Of a stretch of DNA of 64,000 nucleotides, positions 21,500 through 32,500 are shown piece after piece; the stretch's first letter is position 1; the number at the start of each line of letters is the position of its first letter. The stretch lies in NCBI GenBank assembly GCA_037893225.1, contig JAZGUH010000728.1:496001-560000 (forward strand), in the 5' to 3' direction. The notes below the pieces were generated by a model, which was not told the origin of the DNA, made no database searches, and saw only the letters and a program-made list of their open reading frames with translations. The DNA is from Hippasteria phrygiana (taxonomy: Eukaryota > Echinodermata > Asteroidea > Valvatida > Goniasteridae). The position numbers were made by a program, and so were the translations under genes.

Positions 21500-24285
21500 T
21501 TTTGGGGTGATGTATTCGGTATGATCAATGTCCATTAATCCATTCAGAATAAACAAAAGATGCGATACTGTTTTCTTCTTTCTTCCAAGGGTGTCCAATC
21601 AAGATCATTAATGATAGTAGAGATGATAGTGTCACGTCCATAGGTGTTTGAAACGAACCTTGCAGCTCTCTTCTGGACTTTTTTCTATTTCTTTAATGTT
21701 CTTTGAAGTGTGAGGGTGGTCCCACGCTACCGTAGCGTACGCGTAGTCAAGATGAGGTCGAACAAGGGTAAGGTACAGTCTCTCTTTGATGGAGGATGAA
21801 GTATGATGACAATTTCTTTTGATGAAATTAAGGATTTTTGTAGCCCTGGCAGATGCATGCTGGACTTGCTTGTTCCACCGGCGGTCTTTTTGGAGGACTA
21901 TTCCCAAATACTGACACTTGTCTGTTTCATCTAGCTGAACTCCCATCATGCTGTAAGATGTAGTTCCTGGTGATCTGTTTCTAGTGATGCGCATGGTTGT
22001 ACATTTCTTGGGATTAAATCTCATTCCCCAGGTCTCGGCCCAGTTTACCATGGTATCAAGATCTTTTTGAAGTACAAGGACGTCGTCTGGTGTCTGGATG
22101 GATCTATACACCAGACAATCATCGGCAAATAAACGGGTGGTACTGGAGACTTTTTGATGAACATCATTGATGTGAAGGAGGAAGAGATGGGGTACAAGAA
22201 CTTCCCTCGAGGAGCACCACTGAGAACAGGGATCCAGTTGGATTTTCTACCATTTACGATACGTTGGAACCTTTGGTAAGGACGATGGCAATCAATTTTT
22301 TGGTGTCAGAACGAATTCCATAGTAGTCCAGTTTTACAAGCAAGCGATGGTGTGGCATACCAAGTTTTTTTGCGAGGTCGTGGGTTGTCAAAATTAGTTG
22401 TGTTTCACAAGATCTAGCTTTTCTGAAGGCAGGCTGATTGTCTGCAAAGATGTTCCACTCAGAAAAATGTTTCATGAGGCTACTATCAATTATATGCTCA
22501 AGTAGTTTGCAACAAACACATGTTAAAGACACTGGTCTGTAGTTAGCTGGGTCTGTTGGTCCTTTTTTATAAATCGGGGTAATGTTTGCCATTCTCCAAT
22601 CTAATGGTAGATCCCCAGAATCAAGTGACTGTTGGAATATGTGGCAGAGTATATGTGAAATTTCGTCAGCAGCTATCATCAGAGCTTAATTTGGTACCTG
22701 GTCTGGGCCGATGGCTTTGGAGACATCAATATTTTGTAGCTACTTCTTTACACACTGTATTGTAACACTCACCATACTACTACACACGTAACAGTGATGG
22801 CAGTCATATCTGGATATGGACTTGATGGCATAGAAGGTATAGTTTATCTGGACTGCTATCTTCATGAGTGAAGACACTCTCAAACTGTTTGGAGAGAGCT
22901 TCTGCTTTCGCTTGATCTTCAGAATGCAACTTCCCATCCACTTTCAGTGTTTGGACTCCAGTGTTATCCTTCCTTCTTGATCGTATACCACCGCCAGAAG
23001 TCCTTGGGATTTTCAGATTCAAGTATGTTGTTGACATAGTGTCTGCGGGCACTTCTAATAACTTTGTCAACTGATTTCCTGACTTTTGTAAACTTTTCCC
23101 AGTCAGAGCTGGACCCAGACTGTTTTGCTTTGTTGAAGAATTTATATTTTTTACTGCAGAGTCTCTTGATTTTTGTTGAAAAGTATGGGGTGCGGTTACG
23201 ACCCCTAAATACTTTATGAGGAACATTCGAAGAGACAAGGCTACAGATGGAATCACGAAACCAAGTCCAGTTCTCCTCAACAGAGCAGTTGGAGGGATTT
23301 CTGTTAAGGAGAATATACGAGGAAGTGTGGATTCGTAATTTAAGAATTCACGAGGCGCGAAGCGCCGAGTGAATTCGTAAATTACGAATCCACACTTGCG
23401 AGTGTATTCTCCGACTTAAACCATTGCGTCAACAGAAGTACATGTATTGTCATTAACTATCCAGTTGAGTGAAGATGAAAAGGAATGCATATCTCGTATC
23501 GTGGCCATTAAGATACGTAATTTACATAAAGGAGTTTTTCTAGGCTCTTACGTAATCAAGCTCTGGATTAGGATTGAGGAAATGAATAACACTTTACTAA
23601 AGATTCGTAGTTCCGAATCCACACTTTTGGACCAGTATAACAGATTCGTAGTTCCGAATCCACACTTTGAACAATAGTGTGACGTCATAGCAATGGTTTA
23701 AATCAAAGTAATCATTTTGAAGAACAGCAGCTTTTTCTTTGAAGTCTTGTTCGTCCACTTTCTTCCACAAGGGAACTCTACGGGGTGGCTTTTGGCTAAG
23801 AACAGCTCTTTGTAGCAAGCTTAGCCTTAATGACGCAGTAATCACTAAGTCCAGCATAGGGCTGCACATCAGATATCAGCGATTAATAGCCCGTCAATAG
23901 TAGATCCAAAGTGTTCTCAGTACCATTGGTGTCACGTCTAGTCGGAAATGTAACAAGTTGGGACAGATGGTTGTCATTGATGACATTTATAAGAGTTTGC
24001 TAAAATTTCCTCCAGAGGCAGAGGTGGTATCACTCCATTCAATACCTGGTACATTAAAGTGACCACCAACGATGATAAAATGGTGACCGACAGATGTCAG
24101 TGGTCTTATTTATAGATTCATCGAGTCTTTCAATAGGCAAGGATATTGCATTTGGTGGACTGTAGAACCCGCCGATCAAGATAGACTGACCTGAAGCTGT
24201 TAAGAAAAGATCAGACTTACCAAGAGGCGTTTGGTGAGCTTGGACGCTCTTGGGAAGTATCACAGGAACTCTTTGGTGAGATGCA
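21500..24285 (-). pseudogene. CR1/jockey-like LINE, 5'-truncated and frameshifted
   Basis: Reading the minus strand from 24285: endonuclease pieces (SILIGGFYSPPNAISLPIER; GHFNVPGIEW; VPLWKKVDEQDF), then linker, then RT with ADEISHILCHIFQQSLDSGD, YKKGPTDPANYRPVSLT, and a C-terminal part with DLDTMVNWAETWGMRFN, CQYLGIVLQKDRRWN and YLTLVRPHLDYAYA. The catalytic YADD region is disrupted between 22254 and 22111. A foldback element interrupts it at 23300-23705. It separates the two halves of the TIR-element protein. Confidence 0.88.
23308..23705. mobile_element. Foldback element with near-perfect 44-bp palindrome, inserted in the LINE
   Basis: 23308-23351 and 23369-23412 are inverted copies (GGAGAATA…GAATTCAC) around the loop GAGGCGCGAAGCGCCGA, itself a hairpin. 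TTAAACCATTGC at 23416 is mirrored by GCAATGGTTTAA ending near 23701. GATTCGTAGTTCCGAATCCA is repeated at 23605 and 23642. The LINE's homology resumes on either side. Confidence 0.75.
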
Positions 24286-24289
24286 GATG

Positions 24290-24546
24290 TTTACTTGCTA
24301 AATGTAAGCTCCTGCCAGCCGCACCTCTCAGGTCAACCAACTACGTGACAAGCTGTGTTGGAACTGATGTCCTGCAACTGTGCGCGCTCTTGCAAGCTAC
24401 CAAACTGCACATGTCTTGCCAATGGACTGAAGTACACAGATATGTGTAAATTCCAAACATGTCACAAACTAGAAGGAAGTGGAGGATGAATTGGATGCTG
24501 AAGATGAACTAGATGATTCTGATGACGATGATGAAGATGAGGAGTA
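24290..24546 (+). pseudogene. C-terminal cysteine-rich fragment of the TIR-element protein
   Basis: The plus strand reads CNCARSCKLPNCTCLANGLK then YTDMCKFQTC, a cysteine-rich tail typical of TGCDT-containing transposon proteins. A frameshift later the sequence reads EDELDAEDELDDSDDDDEDE and ends at TAA 24544-24546. An acidic tail at the C terminus is consistent with one protein interrupted by the LINE. Confidence 0.6.
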
Positions 24547-25509
24547 ACGTGAGTGGACAGGCAGTCGATATACAGAAACAAAATGCTTTGTTGCCAACTT
24601 TCAATCTATTTTAGTAACCCTTCACTGTAGCTTTCACTTTTCATATACAATTTGCCTTACCATGCAGCTGACAATATGTACCACTGAAGAGGAGGTTATT
24701 TTGTAACTATTGATGTGAACAGGATGTTGTGTGGTCATAAAATTTGCTTTTATTTAGTTCCATATACGTGCACATTGACACATGGCTAATGATATGACTT
24801 ATTAATTACATCTAAGTAATACTCATCAAAGTATAGCGCCCTCTATAGACAGCTGCCATCACAATAAATTGTGTCATGTGAAGTTCATCATTATGTGAAG
24901 TATGGTTAGTTGATTCGAACAATTCTATCTATATCTTTGAAAGCATATTTAAGATATAGGCGATAAAACCAACATGTACACATGATGCTAATATAATTAT
25001 GAATACTATATGAATGATATACAGGCAGTTTATGTTACTCTGACAGGTGCTATAATGGCAATTTTTCCAAATTTTACTTTTTAAATAGTTAAAAGAGACC
25101 TAAACCAACACTTTTGAACTATTAATTAAGTTTGGTTTGTTTCACAGGGGACACAAACAAAATATGAATGCTTCAAACAATGTTTAGCCATCTGAAAAAC
25201 TTATTTATGAGTACATAAAATACGTCTACGAACAGCGCCCTCTAGATGTAATATATATTTTTACGAGAAGTCATTTTAAAAACCTATAGCTAAACAATAA
25301 TTTGACCAAGTTTCATCTTTATACAACAAAGCATAATGGTGTAATTGCGAATTAATCAATCGTATCCTAACCTAACTGCTAAGGATTTATGTCGTAAGCT
25401 CATTCTGACTGGGCTTAAAAAGTGGGCAATTACTACCACTAAGCTACCACCCTGGGATTGCTATCATATCAATTTATCATCCTTAGCCATAGACCTTTCA
25501 AAAAAATGT
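24547..25509. other. Non-coding 3' part of the 5-kb TIR element
   Basis: AT-rich sequence between the TAA and the right terminal repeat. The open frame at 25345-25596 crosses the element end and is not credible as a gene. Confidence 0.55.
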
Positions 25510-25573
25510 TATTGGATTTTGCCACCTCAGGTGGTACCAATAAGTGAAATTTTGGCCTCTGGCCCATGGACTA

Positions 25574-26840
25574 TATATTCTTTCACAAAAATGTGAAAAA
25601 TGTGTGACGTCATCAAGACGTCATCAAAAATGTGCTTTTTTGAAACACATAAGGGTACGTTTGATGGTCATAAAAATTGGTGGGTAGGTGGATAGTGCCA
25701 CCAGCATGTAAAATCCAAAGTGACGTCATGATGACGTCATCGGCTGATTTTCTATTAATTTTTTTGTTCTATCCCAAATCCCATAGACTTTGTACACGAA
25801 TTTTGTAAGTGGCACTTTGGTCACTAAACAACCTCAGATCTTAATCAGACTTAACACAAACAAAGACCCCAAGCTGAAAATGTATGCCGAAACGTGACGT
25901 CATGATGACGTCATCACGTGTCATGTGGCGTCATCTTAAAGGTGCATTTTTCAAGAGCCCATATCTAGAGAACGGTAGGTCCGATTGCATTCAAACCTGC
26001 TATGGTGGTAGACAAGTACGTGTTATAGATGAAAATTGAGGTGACGTCATCATGATGACGTCATCATACGATTTTATAGTAATTATTAAGTTTTTGGAAT
26101 CTTAAAGATTCTTAAAGCCATATCTCATCAACAGAACATGATAAATTCAAGATGACGTCAATCATACGATTTTATAATAATGTTTAAGTTTTTAACTTTA
26201 ACATTTGTTAAAGCCATATCTTGTCAACAGAACATGCTAAATTCAAAATTCTTTTTGTAATAGCTTTGTTAGCTCCTATATTCTTTCACATCAATTTGAA
26301 AAATGTGTGACGTCATCATGACGTCATATAAAATGTGTTTTTTTGAAACGCATATAAGGGTACGTCCGATCGTCAAAATAATTGCTGGATAGGTAGATAG
26401 TGCTACTAGCATGTAAAATCCAAAGTGACGTCATGATGACGTCATCGGCTGATTTTCTATGATTTTTTTAGTTCTATCCCATAGACTTTGTACACGAATT
26501 TTGTAAGAGCCACTTTGTTTACTAAACAATCTCAGATCTTAATCAGACTTAACACAAACATAGACCCTAAGCTGAAATTGTATGCCGAAGAGTGACGTCA
26601 TGATGACGTCATCGTGTGTAAAGTGACATAAACTGCTACGTTAAATTTTTTAGTTTGAATTTTAGGTCCTACTAACCTAAGGTCCTTATTACATTTACCA
26701 TACACATTCGCCGTATAAAAAATGACCCTAGTTGTTTCTTCACTTGATAATAATCAAGATGATATCCATTCAATAGTAAAAATAACGGAAAAGCCCTCTG
26801 TTCTGTGACCAACAGACACACAGAGCTCTAGTTTTGTTTT
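25574..26840. repeat. Satellite-like repeat region with paired TGACGTCA palindromes (right block)
   Basis: TGACGTCA pairs occur at 25603 (degenerate), 25721, 25895, 26041, 26308, 26425 and 26592. Repeated blocks include GTGACGTCATGATGACGTCA followed by TCGGCTGATTTTCTAT, and CCCATAGACTTTGTACACGA. The spacing is irregular, suggesting diverged higher-order repeats and not a clean array. Confidence 0.85.
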
Positions 26841-27664
26841 CTGCCATTTTTGCCATAGGTTTTGTACACAACTCCCTTTTCCACCTAATTTCATACTATT
26901 AAAGCTCGTATTGTCCCCTCGAGTTGTCACAACAAAGACCACATAGCGTAGATGGTCCTAAAGCAATGACGTCATGATGACGTCAGTAGTTTTCAAATTG
27001 TGGCCTCATGAATATTTAATTTTCGACGCTTGCAGGCTCAATATCTGAAAAACCAATAGAGATGTGAAGTTTATATCTATTGCAAAGTATTAGTTGGGCG
27101 GCAAAAATGTTTCTGTTTGAGTAAAATGTTCGTGACGTCATCATGACGTCATCTGGAGGCCATTAACTTAAAGCACAATTTTGCGTGTTTAGCAACCTCC
27201 TATGACAGCAAGCATAAGACAATTCATACATTGTATTTTGGTCGACCTTACTGCAAGCGGAAATGATCGTGGCTCATTCCAGTGTGAAATAAGGCCCATT
27301 TCAAAATTTAGCGAAAAGCAATAAGATAACATAAGAATTACCGTGGGTATTTTGTAGCGCGTTGTGAATTTATGTGCAGACTGATTTAGACTCGTAAACT
27401 GGTCCTTCCATTGTCCTTCGGACTTCTAATGCAGGATTTCGTGTGCGTTTTTCTCTCCGAGTATTTTCCCGTCTTTCAGCGTTTTTCGAGTGGCATTTTG
27501 CCCAATTTTTTTGCAGGGTTGGTTATTTACAGTTTGTAGACCACCCTGGTCATTTTTTTCGTTGATATTTTGGTATATCTGTTGAGTTTTTAGAGGGTTT
27601 AGGTGGTAGTTTTGGTTGCTGCTGTGGTGTATAAGTTCTACACACAGCAGCGTTTCTTTTGTTT

Positions 27665-28025
27665 GCACATAGGGCTTGTGGCAGTGCACAGCCCTACGTA
27701 GCCTTTGTTAAGCCTTTTTGTTCAGTGCACAGCCCCAGTCTTCGGTTACGTAAGCATCCGGAGTACTGTGTGGGCTGTGTTATTTCCTTTCAATAGGCGG
27801 GCACAGGTGTTGCCCTGCTTTCTTTTTTCAGCACTGTCAAGCTAGACAGTGCCTGTAAATACATATACGTATACATAGTCCTGTTCGCCTTGCTATCTGC
27901 AGTGAGATAGCAAGGTAGTTATTTTCTTTCGGCACCAATACAAGTGTTTATTGGTGCCATTTATATTATCCAAGTAGGATAATTATTTCGTCCAACCGGA
28001 CTAGGCAGCTGCTAGCCGGTTGTTT
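27665..28025 (+). promoter_or_regulatory. Hairpin array in the 5' UTR of the LINE, unit A
   Basis: Consecutive inverted repeats: AGGGCT/AGCCCT (27671/27690); CACAGCCC/GGGCTGTG (27728/27772) enclosing CTTCGG/CCGGAG; GGGCA/TGCCC (27799/27811); CACTGTC/GACAGTG (27832/27845); CCTTGCTATCT/AGATAGCAAGG (27888/27905); GGCACCAATA/TATTGGTGCC (27931/27949); ATTATCC/GGATAAT (27965/27977); CAACCGG-a-CTAG/CTAGCCGGTTG (27993/28012). Loops are 5-8 nt in most. The array stops about 60 nt before the ORF1 start. It is largely kept in unit C (36838-37197). A role in RNP assembly or translation is inference only. Confidence 0.8.
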
Positions 28026-28081
28026 TCCCTACCCCAGTTGGGTTAGTTTTTCTTTGCTTTTCTCTTCGCCTTTCTTTTGGA

Positions 28082-29521
28082 ATGCCCCAACAAGCATTCT
28101 CCCCCCGGCGCCTCCGAGCCTTCGAACTGAAAGTCGATGGCAAAGAGGCGCCTAGTGAAGTCTTCAAGGTCCTCCGAGAGGTCGGGGTAATCCCCAAAGA
28201 CCACTTGGAGGCCTTGCAACCTCTCCCTGGCGGCAGATTTGACGTCACTTTCAAATCTGCCGCATTAGCCCAACGTTTTGGGCCAGTTTTGGTAGAGCGT
28301 CCTGGTTGCCATGTATCATCTTTTGGCGCCGTGACGCTCGTAACAGTCAAGTTCGTGGAGGTGGACTTGGACGACAATGTCGTCCGGTCCATCCTCTCAC
28401 GCTTTGGGAAGGTTCAGAAGGGTAGGTTTCAAACCTACCCGGATGAGCCTTCCGTTTTTACTGGCACCCGGCAGTACCTCATGTCGGATGTCAAGTCCAT
28501 CCCCTCGGTTCTCCGCATCGGGAACCGCAACGCCTGGGTGTCCCACTTGGGACGGACCAGGACTTGTGCCCGATGCGGGGACCCTGGCCACACGGCCAAT
28601 AAATGTAACACCGTTAGGTGTTACAAGTGTTTGGAGGTGGGGCACACGTCCTCCGAGTGCCCCAACTCGGTTAAGTGTACATTTTGCAGGGGGGGGGGGG
28701 GGGGGGGGGTGGGGCACAACTTCCAGCGGTGCCCCAAATCCAACGCCACCAAAGTTAAGCCCACCAAACGGTGGGCTGATGTAGTGGTGCAGCAGCCAAC
28801 TTCTCCTGCACCACCCCTTAGTCAAGAGTCCTCTGCCGCGCCTGCACCCACATCTGCGGAAGCAGGCGTTTCGGAGGGCGCCTCGCCTGTTTCGTCCTCG
28901 TCTTCGGACGGGGACACTATTTCTGGGGACGACAGCCCTCAGACGTCCTCGTTTAAATTGCCTCGAGCGTCCTGCCTTGGATGTTCGGGGATTGTAGGTC
29001 CGTTTGAGGCGCGCTCCGAGTGGAATTGTTTCCACTGCGAGCGTGCCATCATTCGGACCACTAGTTTTAGCCTTGTCGGTTGCGCCGGGTGTACGGGCGT
29101 TAACTCGCAGCCAACTTTGGTCTGCGACGAGCCCGCGTGCCTGGGGGCCGCGACCGATAAGGTTAATCCCTTTGTTGTTCCGCGGGGAAGGAGGAAGAAG
29201 ACGAAGAGGGCTCGTCCCTCCTCAGATTCGGACTCCCCATCCTCCGGGTTAATTCCCCCGAAACGTTCTTCTGGGAAGCCCGTATCTAAACTGTCCGAAT
29301 CTTCGGACTCGGAAGAGGATAGACCCGGGAAGGAGATTCTTCCTCCCGTCTCACCTTTGTTTCCTTCTGTGGAGGTTATTCCTCCTAATAAACCTAGCCT
29401 GTCCGGCTCCTCGGGGTCCGGGGAGTCGGACATGGACGAGCAGGGTGGAGATGAGGACGCATTTTTGTCCTCGGCAGAATCTCCCCCTAGCCCAACCCCT
29501 GGGGCGGAATCGCCCACTTAG
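28082..29521 (+). CDS. LINE ORF1 protein (CCHC nucleocapsid-like), unit A, intact
   Basis: The ORF1 product of a Tx1/L1-type element is expected to bind the element RNA. The 479-residue frame begins MPQQAFSPRRLRAF. It has an RRM-like/gag N-terminal part (about 1-150) and three zinc knuckles at about 162-216: CARCGDPGHTANKC, CYKCLEVGHTSSEC, and a third whose Cys-His spacing is expanded by a glycine run from a 21-base G tract at 28689. A second cysteine-rich block follows (about 298-355: CLGC, CFHC, CAGC, CDEPAC), then a serine/acidic tail. The start is the first ATG after the hairpin array and agrees with unit C. The frame is intact, unlike unit C. Confidence 0.85.
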   Translation: MPQQAFSPRRLRAFELKVDGKEAPSEVFKVLREVGVIPKDHLEALQPLPGGRFDVTFKSAALAQRFGPVLVERPGCHVSSFGAVTLVTVKFVEVDLDDNVVRSILSRFGKVQKGRFQTYPDEPSVFTGTRQYLMSDVKSIPSVLRIGNRNAWVSHLGRTRTCARCGDPGHTANKCNTVRCYKCLEVGHTSSECPNSVKCTFCRGGGGGGVGHNFQRCPKSNATKVKPTKRWADVVVQQPTSPAPPLSQESSAAPAPTSAEAGVSEGASPVSSSSSDGDTISGDDSPQTSSFKLPRASCLGCSGIVGPFEARSEWNCFHCERAIIRTTSFSLVGCAGCTGVNSQPTLVCDEPACLGAATDKVNPFVVPRGRRKKTKRARPSSDSDSPSSGLIPPKRSSGKPVSKLSESSDSEEDRPGKEILPPVSPLFPSVEVIPPNKPSLSGSSGSGESDMDEQGGDEDAFLSSAESPPSPTPGAESPT

Positions 29522-29545
29522 ATTTTTGTATCCATAACTCACGAT

Positions 29546-32500
29546 ATGGTCGCCATTCTTACGCTTAATGTAAATGGCATGCGCGATCCCGTAAAGAGGA
29601 GACAAGTTTTTGAGTTGTGTGGAGATTACGATATTTCCTGTCTTCAGGAATGTCATATCTCCTCCAACTCCGATTTAGCTGCTTGGCAGGCAGAATAGAA
29701 GGGCAGGATGTTTGCCAGTTTTGGCACATCCACATCCTGTGGCACCATCATCCTTCTGCCTGCTAAAAGCCTCTGCGTTTTTTCTGATCCTTCCTTCGAT
29801 ACTGAGGGGAGGGTCGTTTCTGGTATTTTGCGTGGTCCTGGAAGCGGGCCGGGTGTGCGACTTTGCACAATTTATGCCCCCACCAATCCCAGGTCGCGCC
29901 GTCTCTTCTTTGCGGGATTAGGAACACACCTGACGGGTAACTTTCCCGTTGTCCTCACGGGAGATTTTAATTGTGTTTTTGATGTAGAGTTAGACCACCG
30001 AGGTTCCGATAACACACGTTGTGGAATCGGAGCCAAGGAGCTCGGACATCTACTTTCTGCTGTTTGTCTTCGAGACTGCTGGCGGTCTCTTAACCCGTCT
30101 GACTATTCTTACACCTGGCGCAATGCAGCGAACACATTTTCCAGCCGGCTAGACCGTATTTACGTGTCGGACCCGGTTGATGTTGTGTCTTGCCAGCATA
30201 AGCCCTGCTATTTTAGCGACCATGATTGTGTAGTTTTGGATTTTCCTTTACCGGAGAAAACACGTGTTGGTGGAGGTTTTTGGAAATGTAATGTTTCCGT
30301 CCTTGCCGACGCGGGTTTTCAACGGGAATTTCGTTGTGCTTATGCGGGTTGGCGGTCTCTCAAGGAGGGGTACGATAACGAGCTCCTCTGGTGGGAGGAC
30401 GTCAAATCCCGCATAAAGCGTTTTATTATTTCCTTTTCTTGTCGTTTGCCAAGAAAGAAGCGGAAGCGTAGGGAGTCACTTTTGTCTTCCCTGCGCTCCG
30501 TTACTTCTGATCTAGATGCCGGGAAGTGTGACGCTGCCACTCTTTCCCGGCATAACGAAATCAAGGAGGCCCTTCAAGAATTGGACGACTTCGAAGCGGA
30601 GGGTGCCCGGATCCGCTCGCGGGTCCGGGAACTCGAGGAAGGGGAGAAGCCGTCCAAATATTTTTTTCATCTGGAATCCTCCCAGGCTCAGAAGAAAATT
30701 ATTTCCTCCGTCCGTAACCCACGGGGTGACATTGTTACATCCTCCGGCGGAATTTCCACGGTATATCGAGAATTCTTTCTCGACCTTTTTACTGAAGAGC
30801 CTGTGGAGGTTGACTCCCAGGGACCTTTTCTTGACTCTTTGTCTACACTTGTAGATGAAGAGAGCCGCATTGACTTAGACAGTCCACTTGAATTGTCTGA
30901 GCTCGGTGCGGCCCTTCATAGCATGGCCAACGGTAAGACTCCCGGCGGGGACGGCCTGCCCAAGGAATTCTATGTGATTTTTTGGGACATGGTCGGTCCT
31001 GACGTTCTCGGGGTCTTCCGGTGTGCCTTTGCACTGATCCATTTAGGTGATTCCCAACGTTTCGGAGTCATCACACTTTTGGAGAAGGCTGGGGATCAGC
31101 TTGATCCCAAAAACAAGCGCCCCATCTCTCTCCTTAATGTGGATTATAAGATCCTGTCGAAGGCCTTGTGCCTCCGTTTGGGTAATGTTTTACCTGAAAT
31201 AGTAGGTCAATTTCAGACTTGTGGCGTCAAGGGGAGGTCCATCCATGATAATATCAGACTCCTTCGGGATCTGGTAGCATACGTGGATGGAAGGAACCTT
31301 GACTGCCTCGTTATTTCCCTAGACCAGCAGAAGGCCTTCGACAGGGTCAATTGGGATTTCCTTTTTATGGTCCTAGACCAATTTGGTTTTGGGCCGCATT
31401 TCCGGCACTGGATTAAACTGTTATACACAGATATATCCAGTGCAGTCTTGGTGAATGGGGTTGTTTCCGACCCTTTTTTAGTCACGAGGGGTGTAAGGCA
31501 AGGTTGCCCTCTCTCCCCTCTTCTATATGTCCTTTTTATCGAGCCTTTTGCTCAGACAGTCCTCAATGATCGCCGCGTGACTGGTTTGGCAATGCCCGGG
31601 GCCAACGGCTTGCAATGCAAAGTGTTGCAGTACGCTGACGACACGACCTGCATTGTAAGGGATTGCCAATCTCTCAGGCGGCTTTTTGGGATCATTGATG
31701 TTTTTTTCGCGTGCGAGCGGGTCTCGCTTAAATCTTGCCAAGTCGAAAGGCTTGGTCTTTGGCTCATGGCCCGATTGCCTTCCCGATCTGGTCCCTATTC
31801 AGTGGACCAACGACCCGATCAAGATCAACGGTGTCTGGGTTGGCAAGGGGGACATGGGCCCTTTTAATTGGAAAGCGCGGCTTCCCAAACTGCTGTCCTC
31901 TTTGGACAGCTGGAAAAGGGGGACGTTTTCCCTCTTAGGTAAGGTATTGCTGGTCAATACCTTAATTCTATCACCTTTGTTTTTTCTGGCTCCGGTTTAT
32001 CCACTTCCACTTGCAGTAGAGCGGACTATAAACCGAGCTATTTTTTCCTTCATTTGGTCGGGCAAGACTGAACTCGTCCGGAGGACAGTTCTTGTCCAGT
32101 CCCTAGCCAAGGGCGGGTTGGGTGTTACCAACCTCCGCGACAAATGTGACGCCTTTTTCGTTCTTGGGGTGAAGGCCTTGTTGGGCGATGGGGGCCCACC
32201 CTGGAGATTTTTTTCTCTCTACTGGGTGGCCTTGTCGCTTCGCCGGGTCTTTCCCCCGAATTGGTGGCGGAACGATGTTCCTCACGCTTTTTCGCCCACG
32301 GGCTATTATAAGCAGTTTTGCAAGCTGGTCTTGCTGGCTGTTGAGATTTCCCCGGACATTGATTGGGGGCCGGCATCGGTTCGCAGTCTTTGCGAACTTT
32401 TTGCGGGCCAACATCCCAACCAGCGTCCGGCTTGTGACGTTTCTGACACCGATCATATGTTTAACGTTTGTCATGCCTCCAATTTGAGCAACCGACTTCG

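Larger units (their letters stand above)
20520..25573. mobile_element. 5.05-kb TIR DNA transposon, candidate Academ-like, with nested insertions
   Basis: Perfect 16-bp terminal inverted repeats TAGTCCATGGGCCAGA start at 20520 and (inverted) end at 25573. The copies of TAT at 20517-20519 and 25574-25576 are a 3-bp target duplication. The empty site is visible at about 26262-26290, where the same satellite reads CTCCTATATTCTTTC without a break. Plus-strand coding remnants lie at 20950-21316 and 24290-24543, split by a hAT-like MITE and a minus-strand LINE. The remnants combine an XPG/FEN1-like TGCDT motif with a cysteine-rich tail. A 3-4 bp duplication with an XPG-type nuclease is known from the Academ superfamily. 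The assignment is inference. Confidence 0.75.

Noticed and set aside
25345..25596. Plus-strand frame of 83 codons
   Set aside because: It crosses the right end of the TIR transposon and shows no domain.
28939..29517. Long minus-strand open frames opposite LINE ORF1 (also 28397-29035, 37827-38180, 38431-38784)
   Set aside because: They are antisense shadows of the plus-strand ORF1, which has clear domains and is shared between the two copies.
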